A stretch of 64,000 nucleotides of DNA from Opisthocomus hoazin. Lineage: Eukaryota; Chordata; Aves; Opisthocomiformes; Opisthocomidae. The notes under the pieces are model-generated. The model searched no databases and was not told where the DNA came from. It was given only the letters and a program-made list of their open reading frames with translations. This document shows, piece after piece, positions 36,101-46,605 of the stretch. The translations under genes were made by a program, and so were the position numbers. The number at the start of each line of letters is the position of its first letter. Within the stretch, counting starts at the first letter, position 1. The DNA is taken from NCBI RefSeq assembly GCF_030867145.1, contig NC_134421.1, forward strand, positions 22,575,979-22,639,978, in the 5' to 3' direction.

Positions 36101-39100
36101 AGAAGATATGTTGTGTTTGAGCACTTCAATTTTTTTGATCACGGAATATACAAAACTTGCATTTCAAGATGACTGACAACTCATTCAATAATCCTCAGTG
36201 TGTGACTTCAGGAATTAATAAAAAGCTGATTATGATTTTGGGAATCAGATCATGTCAGTAGCTTTAGTGTTACAGTATATATGTAATCACCATTAAAAAT
36301 TATCTGCAAGAGTGGATATTCTGGATTGACTTCAGGAAAGCAGTGGAGGAAAAAAATATTTAAGGTACATTTAAAATAAGTGTAGTCCATGATTATTTGT
36401 CAGGTTTTCTTGTTAGCAAAGTATCACATGAAAAACTTACAGTAAAGCTGCAACTATGTATATTTATTGTAGTTGATTTGAGTGCTTTTTTCTAACTCAT
36501 AGGTGGAAGAACTTAAACATTCACATAAATTGGAAGTAACAAATGTCAAACTGGAGGCAGCAAGAACAAAGAGTGAGGTAGAAAGAGAGAGAAACAAGAT
36601 TCAAAGTGAAATGGATGGTAAAATGTGCAATTCATTTCTAATGATTTCTTTTGTAACTTTTAGTTAGAATACTACAATTATTTTTCCTCCAAATATTCCC
36701 TGACAGCCTTCACCTTCTACTTCTGGTCTAGGTCATAGATCTGACAATTCATTTTGTATCTGAAATAACAGTATTGATTCACTTGGTCTACTAGGTTAAG
36801 AAGATCAGTTACAGAACAGTTTTGCATTTATGTAAATCAGTGAATTTGTGACACAATTTGAGCATAATCTGTTTAAAACCATGTACTTCATATGGTTATT
36901 TTTTCTGTTATTGCCAAATTGTAGAGTTTTTCACACTCTGCTTGAAACCTTAACGTACCATAGGGCTTCAGTGGTTGTTTTGTTTTCTGGTTCTGTGCCT
37001 GTGGAATTTATAACAATTGGGTAAGTCTGCCACGTGAAACAAAATACAATTGCTAGCTCGTTATTTGAAGAAAATAGACAATAGGCTACCTAATACAGCG
37101 GAGTATGTAGGCAACTTGAAATAGCTTTCTAGAGTGAAAAGGCCAAAGCTTTCTAATGCTAGTTATGTGTCGATGATTTAAATCACTGCACAGCTTTTAA
37201 GTGGACCATCCTCACCCATTTGCCATAACCCTAAAATAGTACCTTTGTCTTCCTGGAATAGTTGTTTCTGTTCACTTGCTTTAATATTAAGTTCTCTAAG
37301 AGCAACTAATAAGTGGTGCTTTCTGTATTGACAATGCACTTACAGTAAGTATGTTGCGAACTAAAACTGTTGGCCCCTATGAAATATGAAACTAAATACA
37401 GACACAATTTAAGCTAACCTGAACTTGCTGTGGAATTCAGTTAGCATCTGTGAATTAACTGAATAACGAGGAGTCATTGTTACAGCATGTTGGCTTATTT
37501 GCCAGTGAACACCAGTGTCTTGGTCACGAGTTTTTAATTTGCATCTTTTGTCCCTGTCTATAGAGGCGTAATTTTAGAATTGCCTCATTTGGTAGTATAA
37601 GTTGATTAAAACGGGAAGTTTTGTTGTAGCCAGGTTACTGCAGTTTCACTGGAAACCAGTTACTGTTTACCATAAACTTTTCCATAAAAAAGAATATAAC
37701 AAAAAAGGCCATGTCTTTTCCGTTCTTCTTGGTTTTTTTTCCCCATTCATTCATTCATTCATTCATTCTATTGTGTGAATTGTGATTTTTAGCTCCCTTT
37801 TATCAATTTATAAAGTTATTTTAATACTGGATTTCATCAGGTTGATATAAATAATAATCACGTTTTAACTTTTTTTAATGTATAATGCAGGATTGCTGTC
37901 AGACAAGGAAATTCTTAAGGCAGCTGTTGAACGTCATAAGGTGCTTTTAGTAGAAAAGGATCGGGAGCTAATTCGTAAAGTGCAAGCTGCCAAAGAGGAA
38001 GTTTTTGAAAAAATTACAGCCTTACAGGATGAAAAGTATGTTTGTTGATTTACCGCTCAACTTCTAAAAGAGGAATGTTTTGAGTAACTTTTTAAAATGT
38101 CATTCTTAGCAGCTAAACACTTCTGGCATTTTCTCATGATTCTTGTGTGCATGTTGAATGACGTCTCAGGTTAGAACTCGAGAACAGATTAGCTGATCTA
38201 GAGAAGATGATATTGGAGCAAGATGCTTGGAGACAATCTGAAAAGGATCAATATGAAGAGAAACTACGTGTTGTACAGATGGCAGAAGAATCTAGCAAAA
38301 AGGAACTTCAGCGTTTGCGGTAGTGTGGCTTTTCTAACCTTAACACAAATTTCTCATTTCCACCCCCTCCCCCCCCCACAAATTTCTTTACAGTAGTCGG
38401 TATAAAAGTTTACTGTTTATAGACATGCAAGTGTTTGTTATGGTAAATTAAACAAAATCATCTTTTTCATTGTGTAAAAAGGGCAGAATTAAAAATGTGC
38501 TGTTTAAAAAACCAAACCAAACCAAAACCCATTTTTCATCCAAACCTTTAAAATTATACGATTTTAATGAACATTTTAAAGACATAATTTTGCAATACTC
38601 ATGTTTGTTAAAATTGGGTCCATGTTGGCTGCTGGCATAGCCCCAGCGTTAGAGTAAACCATTTCTCTTTCCAGAATGGCACCATATCAGCAATTGGCAA
38701 CCTGGGACCCTACTACGATTGTCTCTTAGAGCTGGTTATTCTAGTTCTCAGTGAAGTTGTTTTACTATAGTATTTGTGGGAAGGTCAGTGTGATAAAATG
38801 AGCAAAAGTCATACTCCAAAAGCAAACAAATCAGTGTATTTTTTACTCCTATGTGAATTTTAATAATCAATAAAAATATTTTTTTAATCATTTAGTTAAA
38901 TACTTATCAGCCTTTCAAATTATGCAATATATTCTGTTGTCACATTGATTTGTCCTAACTTCTAACATCTATATTTTGATTAGATAAAAATAAGTGTATC
39001 TTATACAATTTTAGATTAAAAATTCAACAACAAGCTATTCAGGCAGAGGAACTGGAAGAAAAGAAATGTGAAAGTGCTGATCTGAAACAGGTAAGGTTTT

Positions 39101-42100
39101 ATTGCATTGTAATATTTTATAAAGAAATACAATCTTCCCTGCAGTTGCCATGTCCAGTGTTTGAAGATTAGATTGAATTTTTGAGGCTTTTTTTTCCTAG
39201 AGGGACAAAATGCATAGAACAGATATTTAAAAGCAAAAGTGTTCAGAATTCAGTCATGCTTTCCTGGACCTTTATAGATGGATTACAGCTTTTCGCTTCA
39301 TGCGTTTTGTGGGTACCGAGGATTTCAAAGCTGAGTGTTTATAGACTGGTATGTTGAATACGGTTATGAACTATTTAACTGGAGATTCAGTTTCCATGGA
39401 GACTTATAAATTGTTTCTAGGTAATGCTTTGCATTTACACTGCATCTCTCATCTGAGGTTTTTCAAGAGCTTAACAGATGTTTCATAAATGAATAAACCA
39501 GTGTAAAGAGGTATATTTCTATTAAAGAGTGAATTGATGGCAGTGTTGAAAATAAAATGTAAACTCCTCACCCATGATGTTACTTCGTAGGTGAGAATAT
39601 AGCTGTGCACCAAAGGAGTCCATAAGCTGTGTGCATTTCAGGTTCAATAGTTTGTTTCCTCCAGAAATCAGACATTGGGGTATCTGAGTGTGCACGTGGG
39701 GAGAGGAGAAGGAAAGGGAAATCATCCTTTCTAAGTGCTGGCTGCAGATCTCTGACTCCATGCTTACTTGTTTTTGTGAGCTGGTTGGCATAGCCGCTGT
39801 GGGCTGTAAAGCATTGTCGCTTAGGAGAGGGAAGAGTCTGGGTAGCTCCACAGCTCTGCTACCAAATGTGGTGTGGTGCTCTGGTGCTCTTCAGCCTTGG
39901 GGCTTAACTTTCTGGGGGACACATCAACAACTGAAGACTCTGCCTCCCTTTCTCTTTCTCAAAAACTACAGTAGAAAACCTGCTTTGTCTAGCAGTGATT
40001 TACTCTAAAACTTCTGGAGAAGCTGTTGAGTAAGGAGAAAAGAAACGAAGAAAGGCTTATGAAAAGCTAATGCAGCCTTTTGGTGTCTGCATTGTGCTCT
40101 ATCTCAGTATCTCAGAATTAATTGTTAGTTATTTGCATACCTTCTCAAATGGAAAAATTTCATTTTTTATAGCAAATTCACAACATGCAACTCCAACTTG
40201 CCTCAGTTTCTCAATCAGAAAATGATTTGCTCGAGTCTAATCAGAAGCTGAAGGAAATAATAGAGAGATTGAAACAAGAATGTCAACATGCAAGGACTCA
40301 GGCAGAAAAAGCTCAGCTGGAAACAGAGAAGTAATTTTTTTCTTCCCTTTGGCTTTACTTTTCCTTTTTGTATTGCTTGTGTTTCTTTCTTGTGGATTAC
40401 TTAACTATGGATTGTACTTTCTGAATAAAGTCAGAAATTAAAAATGAACAAGAAATATTGGACAATTGTAAAAAATGACTATACTTTCTATTATGCAGTG
40501 TGTATAAATGCTTTGCTTGTGGTAGCTTTAAAAACAGGAGTTTGTTTCCATTCATGTCTGTTACAATTAGTTATTGACTAGTGAAATATACTATTTGTAT
40601 AAAAGTCCTATTTACACTGAACGGAATCTGAAACATATTAGTTGAAGTGGATCTAGAGTTTCAACACAAAGTTCTTTTACGAGCATTAAGGGTGAAAAAA
40701 GCATTTAAGCATTGTATTATGCTTTGATGAGGGACCCTTTCCGTATATGTGTGTATATACTTTTTTCCCCACCTCTCACTAGGTCTTTTAGCTGATACTA
40801 AATAATAAAATCTTACTGGATATCTTCTAGTTGCTCTCATCAAAATTAAAAAAAAAAACACTGTCCTTTTTTGCACAAGCTTGACCACATACCATCAAAA
40901 TATGCTAATAAATGCTGAAGGAAACGAAATCTTGTTCAGGCTCCTTATACCAATGAACACTTTCCTGAAATTTAAAGATCAATTTGTCAGTGTGAAATGG
41001 TTATTTAGTATTTCCTAGCCTAATAACTAAATACATGTCTAACTTGTACTAGATTATTGTGGTGGGTCTTTAAAAGAGTCAGCATCCCAGATAGAAAACT
41101 TCCAAAAGATATCATGTGGCATATTTTAACTTCTCTTCTGCTATGAATTGGTACTGCAATTGCTTTGTTGTCGTTAGTTGAAGTATTGCTTTTTGATTTG
41201 ACATTTGAAGAAATTACTGCATTGGGACTGCAGAGTACATTCAAGTGTCAGCAGCATGTTAAATAATTTGGATGTTTACTTTAGGAAGGTGTGTTCATAT
41301 TTTGAGTGAGATTGTCACTGTTATTTGAGTGAGACCGTTCAATGTCTTTTACATATTTATGGGCCATACACAAGTCAGGAGTAGGTTTTTCTGGGCAGGC
41401 AGTGGAAGAAACGTGGCAGTCCTCAGACATCATTGTGTAAGTATGTAGACAATGGGAGATGCCCCAAGGCTGGTACTGCAGAAATCAAGCAGCTTTGCAG
41501 CCTAGATGTAAGCCCTCCAGGTCTGTCCTGCTGTTACCCTAGGAGCCTTGGGTCAGGTTTCCAGTCTTCTTTTGGCTCTTTGGGTGACAGGGCTTCCTTC
41601 CTAGGAAGTTCAGCAATTCTTATGAGCTTGAACTCCAAGAGTTAAGTCGCACCAAAGCAACTTGGCTTAAAGAGGAAGTGAAATAAGGACCAAAAGATAA
41701 GAAAGCCTAAGATAAAAAGTTTCAGATAAATAAAATAATGCCAGTAGAGCCGTAAGTAGGCGAAGCTGTTGCCTGCCTGGCTGTGTCAATCTTAGGCTTG
41801 GAAACGAAAATGTGAAATGAGAAGAAGGGCTGAAGGCGAACTGTGTGAGACTGATACAGATCAGAGCTAAGCTCAGACAGACACTTGTTAAGCATTTCAG
41901 GAACAGCCTTAGTGGCATTTAAAAAAAAAAAAAGAAACTTATGGCATTTTTAACCACTGTCTCCACTGAAGTTCTTTTACTGTTAAGCAGTGCTTTTCGA
42001 GAAAGCTCTTTGGTTCCTGCGTAGTAGTAGTTATTTACAGTCAACAGCAACGTACAAACCACGCTGGGTCTACTGAAAGAACTGTGATGGGTACCAAGTG

Positions 42101-45100
42101 GGCCAGGGTCCTGGTTCTGGTGTGAGAGTGGATGATTCCTAGTGCTTCTGCTGTGGGGAAGGGAAAGGTGAGGAACTGATGGGGATTCATTCAGGGGCCC
42201 TGCAGGGAAACTGCAGCAGCCCAGGACTGGAGTGGTATGGATGCACTGATACCCAGCCTTGGTTTGCATTTCTTAAAAACTGTTGGGTTTTTTTTTGTTT
42301 TTTGTTTTTTTATAGTAATGTAAAGTATGCAGTTGGTTCTCATCTACTTTGGCCCACAATGCAGATAGCCCAAACAAACAAGGCAGCAGAGAGAAACTGG
42401 CTCCTTTCCTATCCACTGCTAGAGAACACAGCCTAATTTTAGTACGTTTCAAGCATGCGAAGGCCTGAACAGATAACACATGCTGTTGGCGGCATGTGTT
42501 CAACTGGAATGTTGTCTGGGAACCGTATCAGTGGGAGCTTCCTGTTGTGTAGGCATTTGTTCTGGTCGGGAGCACACAGCAGTCGAGCCTGTACTACTCT
42601 GTTACAAAGGCGTAGTACACTGCACAGGGTAGCAACCTGTTATCTTGCGCCCCAGCTCTGAAACAGAGATGGTAGTTGTCAGCTCTTCTGACAACTGGTG
42701 TTTGGCGTGGGTGCCTACCTTTGTGTTCCAGTGTGAGTGTTTGATCTGAATTTAGATATTTTCCATGGATGCTTGATTTTTTTTGCTGCAAAACCCCAGG
42801 CAGCCAAGAATTAACTACTTTCTTTCAAAATCTGCCTCATAGTTGAAGAAAACTTAGGGTGTTGCTAATGCACAGGTTCAGATGTTATTAGTCACAATTA
42901 GATTGATAGCACAATCAAATTTAAATCAGATCCTTCAAGTACAGAAAGGTAGGAGGTGTGAAAAGATGCATCTATTCTAAGAGCCCTAAGGCATTAGTTG
43001 AAAGCACTGCTTTGTCTATGTAACCTCTTATTCTTTTAACCTGTTTTTTTCAAAGGACTTTAGAATACAAACGTATTGAATGGCTGGAGGAGAAGCACTT
43101 GCTTACTCAGCGCATCACAGAGAAAGAAGAGAAATACAACCAAGTGAAGAACAAGCTGTGTCGAGCTGCTGTTGCTCAGAAGAAGGCAGGTTGACTCTTC
43201 CTTTATGAATCGTCCAGCTTATGAAAAGTTCAGCTTTACTTTGGCCATCTAGAATTGTTTCACTATTAAGAGTTTACTTGCAGTCTACTGTATATTACAA
43301 CAAAATATATCAAGTTTGTCAAGATTAGAATTGAAATAAGATGCAGTAATATGCAAAAGAGTATTACAGCCAACAACTTTTTTATAATGCCATCAAAGAT
43401 TTGATGAGGCTTTTTTTGCATGTGTGCGTGTGCGTGCATACGGTTCTTTAAGAGGTGGACTCCTTGGTTGGTAAGGATTATCTTTTCAATGCTAGATGAA
43501 TGTCGTTCTACTTTTTCTTGATGGAATAGTAAAATGTTATATCTTCTAAGCTTGCTTTTTATGAAATAACTTGAAAGGAAAAGCTGATTAATTGTTTATA
43601 AAAGCTCAAGATTAATTGGCAGTTTTCTACATTGGACATATACAGGTTGTGAAACCTATCAGTAGCTTTTAAGGTTGTAAAACTTCTGAGGTCAACACAA
43701 GGAAAAAAAAAAAGAAGAAAGCATACATTTTTTTTTGGTCATGTTTATTTATATCTGGTCATTTAAAGAACAGTTAGTGTTTGTTAGTACAGTTAGTCAC
43801 TGATCAGTGAGGGACTGACAGCTGTGCATCTCTGTCACAGCTATGGATCATTTCCCATCTCTTCTGTTTCCCATCATGGGGATCAGAACCTCCAACCAGC
43901 ACAGCACCACTTCTTAAGGAAGGAAAATCACAAAAACCGTCACAGCTTGAAATGATGTACAGGCTGGATTTAATTTTTGCAGCATCTAATGTATCAAGGC
44001 GTTACTTAGCTGTTTGAAATGTCCGTTTGACAGAGAAAGAGTCTCAATGATAATAAACAAAGGAGGATGCAAGAGAAACTAGAACTTTTGGAAGCCACGA
44101 TAGAAGAACTAGAAAAAGAAAACCAGGTGTTAAACAGGTAATAAACTTTGCTTAGCTTGAAAAATGATACATGCCCAAGATCTGACTTACAAATATGAAG
44201 CATTTTTGAAGATACGTGACACTTAGTTTAGTAACTGGAGTCTGGTATAAGGGCAGTTTCAGCACCAGGGTGCTTTGAATGGAGTCCATTCAGGATGGGC
44301 AGTGGAGAGCTTATAAGACAACTCCAGGGCTGTCTCTTCAGAAAGAAATAGAGGAAAAATATCTGATAGATGCAGTTGCAGGAATCCCTTTGAAAGAAGG
44401 AAGTGAAAAAGACTTCAGAATTGCAAGAGAAACAGACTTAGCATCCTCTTTGAAAGACAAACTCTTATTTTTTTTCTCTTCATTGAGCACCTATGGGAGG
44501 GCTTGATTCAAGTGATTAATTTAATGTGGCTTCTGTGGCTCACTGCTGTGAATGCTATTAAAAGCTTTATTTATTCCATGCAAATTCTAATCTGTAATAC
44601 AGCAGATAGCTTGATATGTAGAGGGACTTCTAGACAGAGATTTCGGCAGAAGAATATACGCAGGTCTTCCAGCTTCCAGTTCTTTGTGGTATATAGTTTT
44701 CCCTCAGAGGGACAGTAAACAGCGGAGTGTTTGCGGAGAGGCGTGCTTCTGTGTTGGATAATAAAGACTTTGAGCAGTAAGAAATCTCTTGTCTCCTAGG
44801 CAGAATGTTTCCTATGAAGAATACGCACGCCTTCAGAAGAGACTAAAGGACTTGCAGCGTAGGCACAATGAATTCCGGAGTTTAATTCTCAATCCTAACA
44901 TACCATCACTCAATCCCGTCACTACAACGTCATCATTTGCTTTTCCTCCTGGGCCTGAAGTGTCCTTCTCCCTTCTTCAGGTGGTGATGTATTACAAGTT
45001 GTGAAAATGACACAACAAAGAGGGTACTGGAACAGTCATTCACTGCAGACCTTGGTCGTAAGGAAGGAGTATCTGATCTTTGAACAGAGAGAGGAAACTT

Positions 45101-45869
45101 TAAGGAATGCTTCCAGTGGCGTTCCCTTCCTTGCAATAGGAAGGATCTTGAAAGGCAAACGATACGTTACAGAATGTAACAGACAGGCAGTGCTAACCCA
45201 GTTCTCCATACTTTGTCCTTCCGAGAGGCTTTAAATGGCTCCTTCCAGGCAAGAAACACCATAGCGGTGTTCTCACACCGTGGTTCTGTTATTAAAAAGC
45301 AGTGTTGCTGCTCCTGATTGCCTGTGTGGTTAAAGGAGTTTTACTTACTTCGGTGAGCGGCTGAGGGTGAAAATCTCTCTGGCTGAGGCTGACCAGGCGG
45401 ACTGGGCAGATTCGTGGTAACTGTGACCTCAGGTCCGCGAGCCTCTCCTGGGAGGAGGCACGCCTGTGCGCTGTATCTTGTCGAGGCTGTTCATCATGAA
45501 CGTCAGAACAATACCCACAAAACTCCGAGGAGTAAAATTTAACGAATAGGGATACTTTGGACTTCACAATTTTAATTTTAAAATCATTAATTAAAGAAAA
45601 TGCAATTATTGCTCATTTTGGTCCCTTGTAGGGGTGCAAAATGTAATAGAGCCACTTTTAATTTTTTTCTTTTTAATTTCAAGGAGGAACAGCATCAAAG
45701 AGAGCTTTCCCTGCTCCGCAAGCGGCTGGAAGAACTAGAAACCACACAGAGAAAACAGCTGCAAGATCTTGGGCCGTCTAGAGAGCGAGCAATGGTGGGC
45801 GCGTACAGGGGCTTGGCGGGAAAGAAGGTCGCTGGAGAAGGCAACGCACAAAGTGAGGACTCCAAGTGA
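26972..45869 (+). CDS. CEP83: CEP83 (CCDC41), centrosomal protein 83, complete coding sequence in 15 coding exons
   Basis: Distal-appendage protein of the mother centriole. In vertebrates it acts early in appendage assembly (upstream of SCLT1, CEP164 and FBF1) and is needed to dock the centriole to membrane for ciliogenesis; human mutations cause nephronophthisis. Joining the exons listed below gives 717 codons plus stop (human about 701). The protein is almost wholly coiled coil, highly charged, rich in Glu, Lys, Gln and Leu, without membrane segments. Diagnostic stretches: [86 protein letters not shown] and [20 protein letters not shown]. The ATG at 26972 has a strong context (A at -3, G at +4) and an in-frame TAA upstream at 26918. 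All phases agree if exon 13 ends at a GC donor. The last 23 or so residues extend past the human end. Confidence 0.96.
27484..27634 (+). CDS. CEP83: CEP83 coding exon 2
   Basis: 151 nt between cttgcag and GTGAGA. Codes about residues 50-100 ([20 protein letters not shown] and onward), coiled coil, ending in phase 0 at KLKLQ. Confidence 0.95.
28859..28951 (+). CDS. CEP83: CEP83 coding exon 3
   Basis: 93 nt, phase 0 to 0, between tgtcttaag and GTAAGT. Codes [20 protein letters not shown] and onward to KLEN, residues 101-131. Confidence 0.95.
29240..29371 (+). CDS. CEP83: CEP83 coding exon 4
   Basis: 132 nt, phase 0 to 0, between ctaacttag and GTACAC. Codes residues 132-175 with [20 protein letters not shown]. 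Confidence 0.95.
30787..32330 (-). mobile_element. CR1 LINE, reverse-oriented, with reverse-transcriptase remnants
   Basis: Read on the - strand this is a roughly 1.5 kb degenerate CR1 whose 3' end (atgattccacaattctat) lies at 30787. Decayed ORF2 pieces are visible: [17 protein letters not shown] at about 31824-31774 is the reverse-transcriptase block around the FDTVSH motif, and [20 protein letters not shown] near 31490-31415 is the later RT/thumb region. Stops and frameshifts break it, so it is inactive and, judging from divergence, older than the copy at 24205. It sits antisense in a CEP83 intron. Confidence 0.9.
32487..32738 (+). CDS. CEP83: CEP83 coding exon 5
   Basis: 252 nt, phase 0 to 0, between aactatcag and GTAAGA. 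Codes residues 176-259 from [16 protein letters not shown] to MTRSLE. It starts only about 160 nt after the reverse-oriented CR1 copy in the preceding intron. Confidence 0.95.
33213..33344 (+). CDS. CEP83: CEP83 coding exon 6
   Basis: 132 nt, phase 0 to 0, between tttcttcaag and GTAAGT. Codes residues 260-303 ([18 protein letters not shown] to SLAAK). Confidence 0.95.
36503..36617 (+). CDS. CEP83: CEP83 coding exon 7
   Basis: 115 nt between aactcatag and GTAAAA. Codes [20 protein letters not shown] to SEMD, residues 304 to about 342, leaving one base (G). Confidence 0.95.
37744..37768 (+). repeat. (CATT)n microsatellite
   Basis: Six perfect CATT units plus a final C, in a CEP83 intron about 120 bp before coding exon 8. 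Likely polymorphic. Confidence 0.95.
37891..38035 (+). CDS. CEP83: CEP83 coding exon 8
   Basis: 145 nt between tataatgcag and GTATGT. Codes about residues 342-390 with [20 protein letters not shown], leaving two bases (AA). Confidence 0.95.
38170..38319 (+). CDS. CEP83: CEP83 coding exon 9
   Basis: 150 nt between acgtctcag and a weak donor GTAGTG. Codes about residues 390-440 ([13 protein letters not shown] to KELQRLR). The preceding intron is only 134 nt. Reading through the donor meets TAG at once. Confidence 0.94.
39015..39090 (+). CDS. CEP83: CEP83 coding exon 10
   Basis: 76 nt between caattttag and GTAAGG. Codes about residues 440-465 ([17 protein letters not shown] to DLKQ). Confidence 0.94.
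40173..40330 (+). CDS. CEP83: CEP83 coding exon 11
   Basis: 158 nt between tttttatag and GTAATT. Codes residues 466 to about 518 with [20 protein letters not shown]. Retention of the intron gives an immediate TAA. Confidence 0.95.
43056..43185 (+). CDS. CEP83: CEP83 coding exon 12, with GC donor
   Basis: 130 nt after tttcaaag. Codes about residues 518-561 ([12 protein letters not shown] to RAAVAQKK). The frame into the next exon ([15 protein letters not shown]) is kept only if the exon ends AAG with the donor GCAGGT at 43186. The GT four bases further on (43190) would shift the frame and meet a stop. Confidence 0.88.
44034..44137 (+). CDS. CEP83: CEP83 coding exon 13
   Basis: 104 nt between gtttgacag and GTAATA. 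Codes residues 562 to about 596 ([20 protein letters not shown] to ENQVLNR), leaving two bases (AG). Confidence 0.94.
44800..44980 (+). CDS. CEP83: CEP83 coding exon 14
   Basis: 181 nt between gtctcctag and GTGGTG. Codes about residues 596-656: the conserved [17 protein letters not shown], then a Pro/Ser/Thr-rich stretch with no coiled coil. Read-through would add VVMYYKL before a stop. Confidence 0.94.
45684..45869 (+). CDS. CEP83: CEP83 last coding exon
   Basis: 186 nt with stop after taatttcaag. Codes [20 protein letters not shown] and [15 protein letters not shown], then a tail rich in Gly, Ala and Lys ending EDSK and TGA. The human protein, as I recall it, ends soon after the Gln-rich block, so the tail looks lineage-specific. 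Confidence 0.93.
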   Translation, partial: EEQHQRELSLLRKRLEELETTQRKQLQDLGPSRERAMVGAYRGLAGKKVAGEGNAQSEDSK

Positions 45870-46190
45870 AATCTGCAAACTCTGCACGCTGTCAGTTTTC
45901 AGTAGCTTATCCTTTGTGTACAAGCTTTTAATATTTTGCCAAAACCATGCTTGTATGGGCCTGAAGAGCATAAAATATATTCTGCATAGTTTTGTATTTA
46001 TTTTTGAAAGACTGTCATAAATTGTCAAATATAATGGTTAAAAACAAAAGCATCGAAAGATTTAAGTACATTTTGAAATGTTTTTATAGAAGTGATGTAA
46101 ATTTATTTGAAAGTCATAACGTATGAAATAATCTCATCACACGAAACTTAAAAAACATTTTGTCAAGGTTTGGGTGGTGCTGACATTTAA

Positions 46191-46196
46191 AATAAA
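46191..46196 (+). terminator. CEP83: Candidate proximal poly(A) signal of CEP83
   Basis: AATAAA lies about 320 nt after the stop in an A-rich setting. It may give a shorter transcript. Confidence 0.4.
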
Positions 46197-46579
46197 AACA
46201 AAAATCAGATTTTTCTGATAAAGCCTTTAAAACTTTTTTGATAATACCCTCTTATTTCTTCAGTGTAGAAGTTACTGTGTCAGTGTGGAGTGTCGCTGGG
46301 TTGCTGTTTTGGTTGTTAAAAATGCTGTAGTCCACACTGGGATTGTTATTTTGAAGTTCCCATGCAGGTAAGAGAGGATGGAATGAAATGGAAAAGGTGC
46401 TGAAAACTTTTTATTTGTTACCCTTGACAATGTGCCTCTTGTATTTTTATAATGGGAATAAGCAATAATCAGGTTTTTTAATTTAATGTTGTAGAAACGA
46501 AGCCTAACAAATTGCCTTCACATTATGAAAATGTAAGTTTGTGTTTGTTGCTACTGTAATTTACTTACATTCAACCTTG

Positions 46580-46585
46580 AATAAA
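46580..46585 (+). terminator. CEP83: Candidate distal poly(A) signal of CEP83
   Basis: AATAAA is followed by ttattgtagttagttatttg. A TTTATT at 46590-46595 is the same signal on the opposite strand, so both convergent genes could use this spot. Confidence 0.55.
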
Positions 46586-46605
46586 TAATTTTATTGTAGT
46601 TAGTT

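Larger units (their letters stand above)
32739..37890 (+). other. CEP83: CEP83 introns between coding exons 5 and 8
   Basis: Includes the 3.2 kb intron 33345-36502, with a run of 18 T at 34059-34076, and the intron 36618-37890, with a (CATT)n microsatellite. No other feature was seen. Confidence 0.7.
38320..45683 (+). other. CEP83: CEP83 introns between coding exons 9 and 15
   Basis: AT-rich introns with a C-run near 38361, a perfect 14-bp palindrome (TCACTGATCAGTGA) at 43797-43810, and no gene. The 2.7 kb intron 40331-43055 shows nothing recognisable. Confidence 0.7.
45870..46605 (+). other. CEP83: CEP83 3' UTR
   Basis: AT-rich sequence after the stop. AATAAA lies at 46191-46196 and 46580-46585. 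The distal one is followed by T/G-rich sequence and is taken as the end; a shorter form ending near 46,215 is possible. Confidence 0.65.

Noticed and set aside
44258-44270. TTCAGCACCAGGG resembling a REST/NRSF half site
   Set aside because: Only the left half matches and the right half (GGACAGCGCC) is absent. A short half site occurs by chance.
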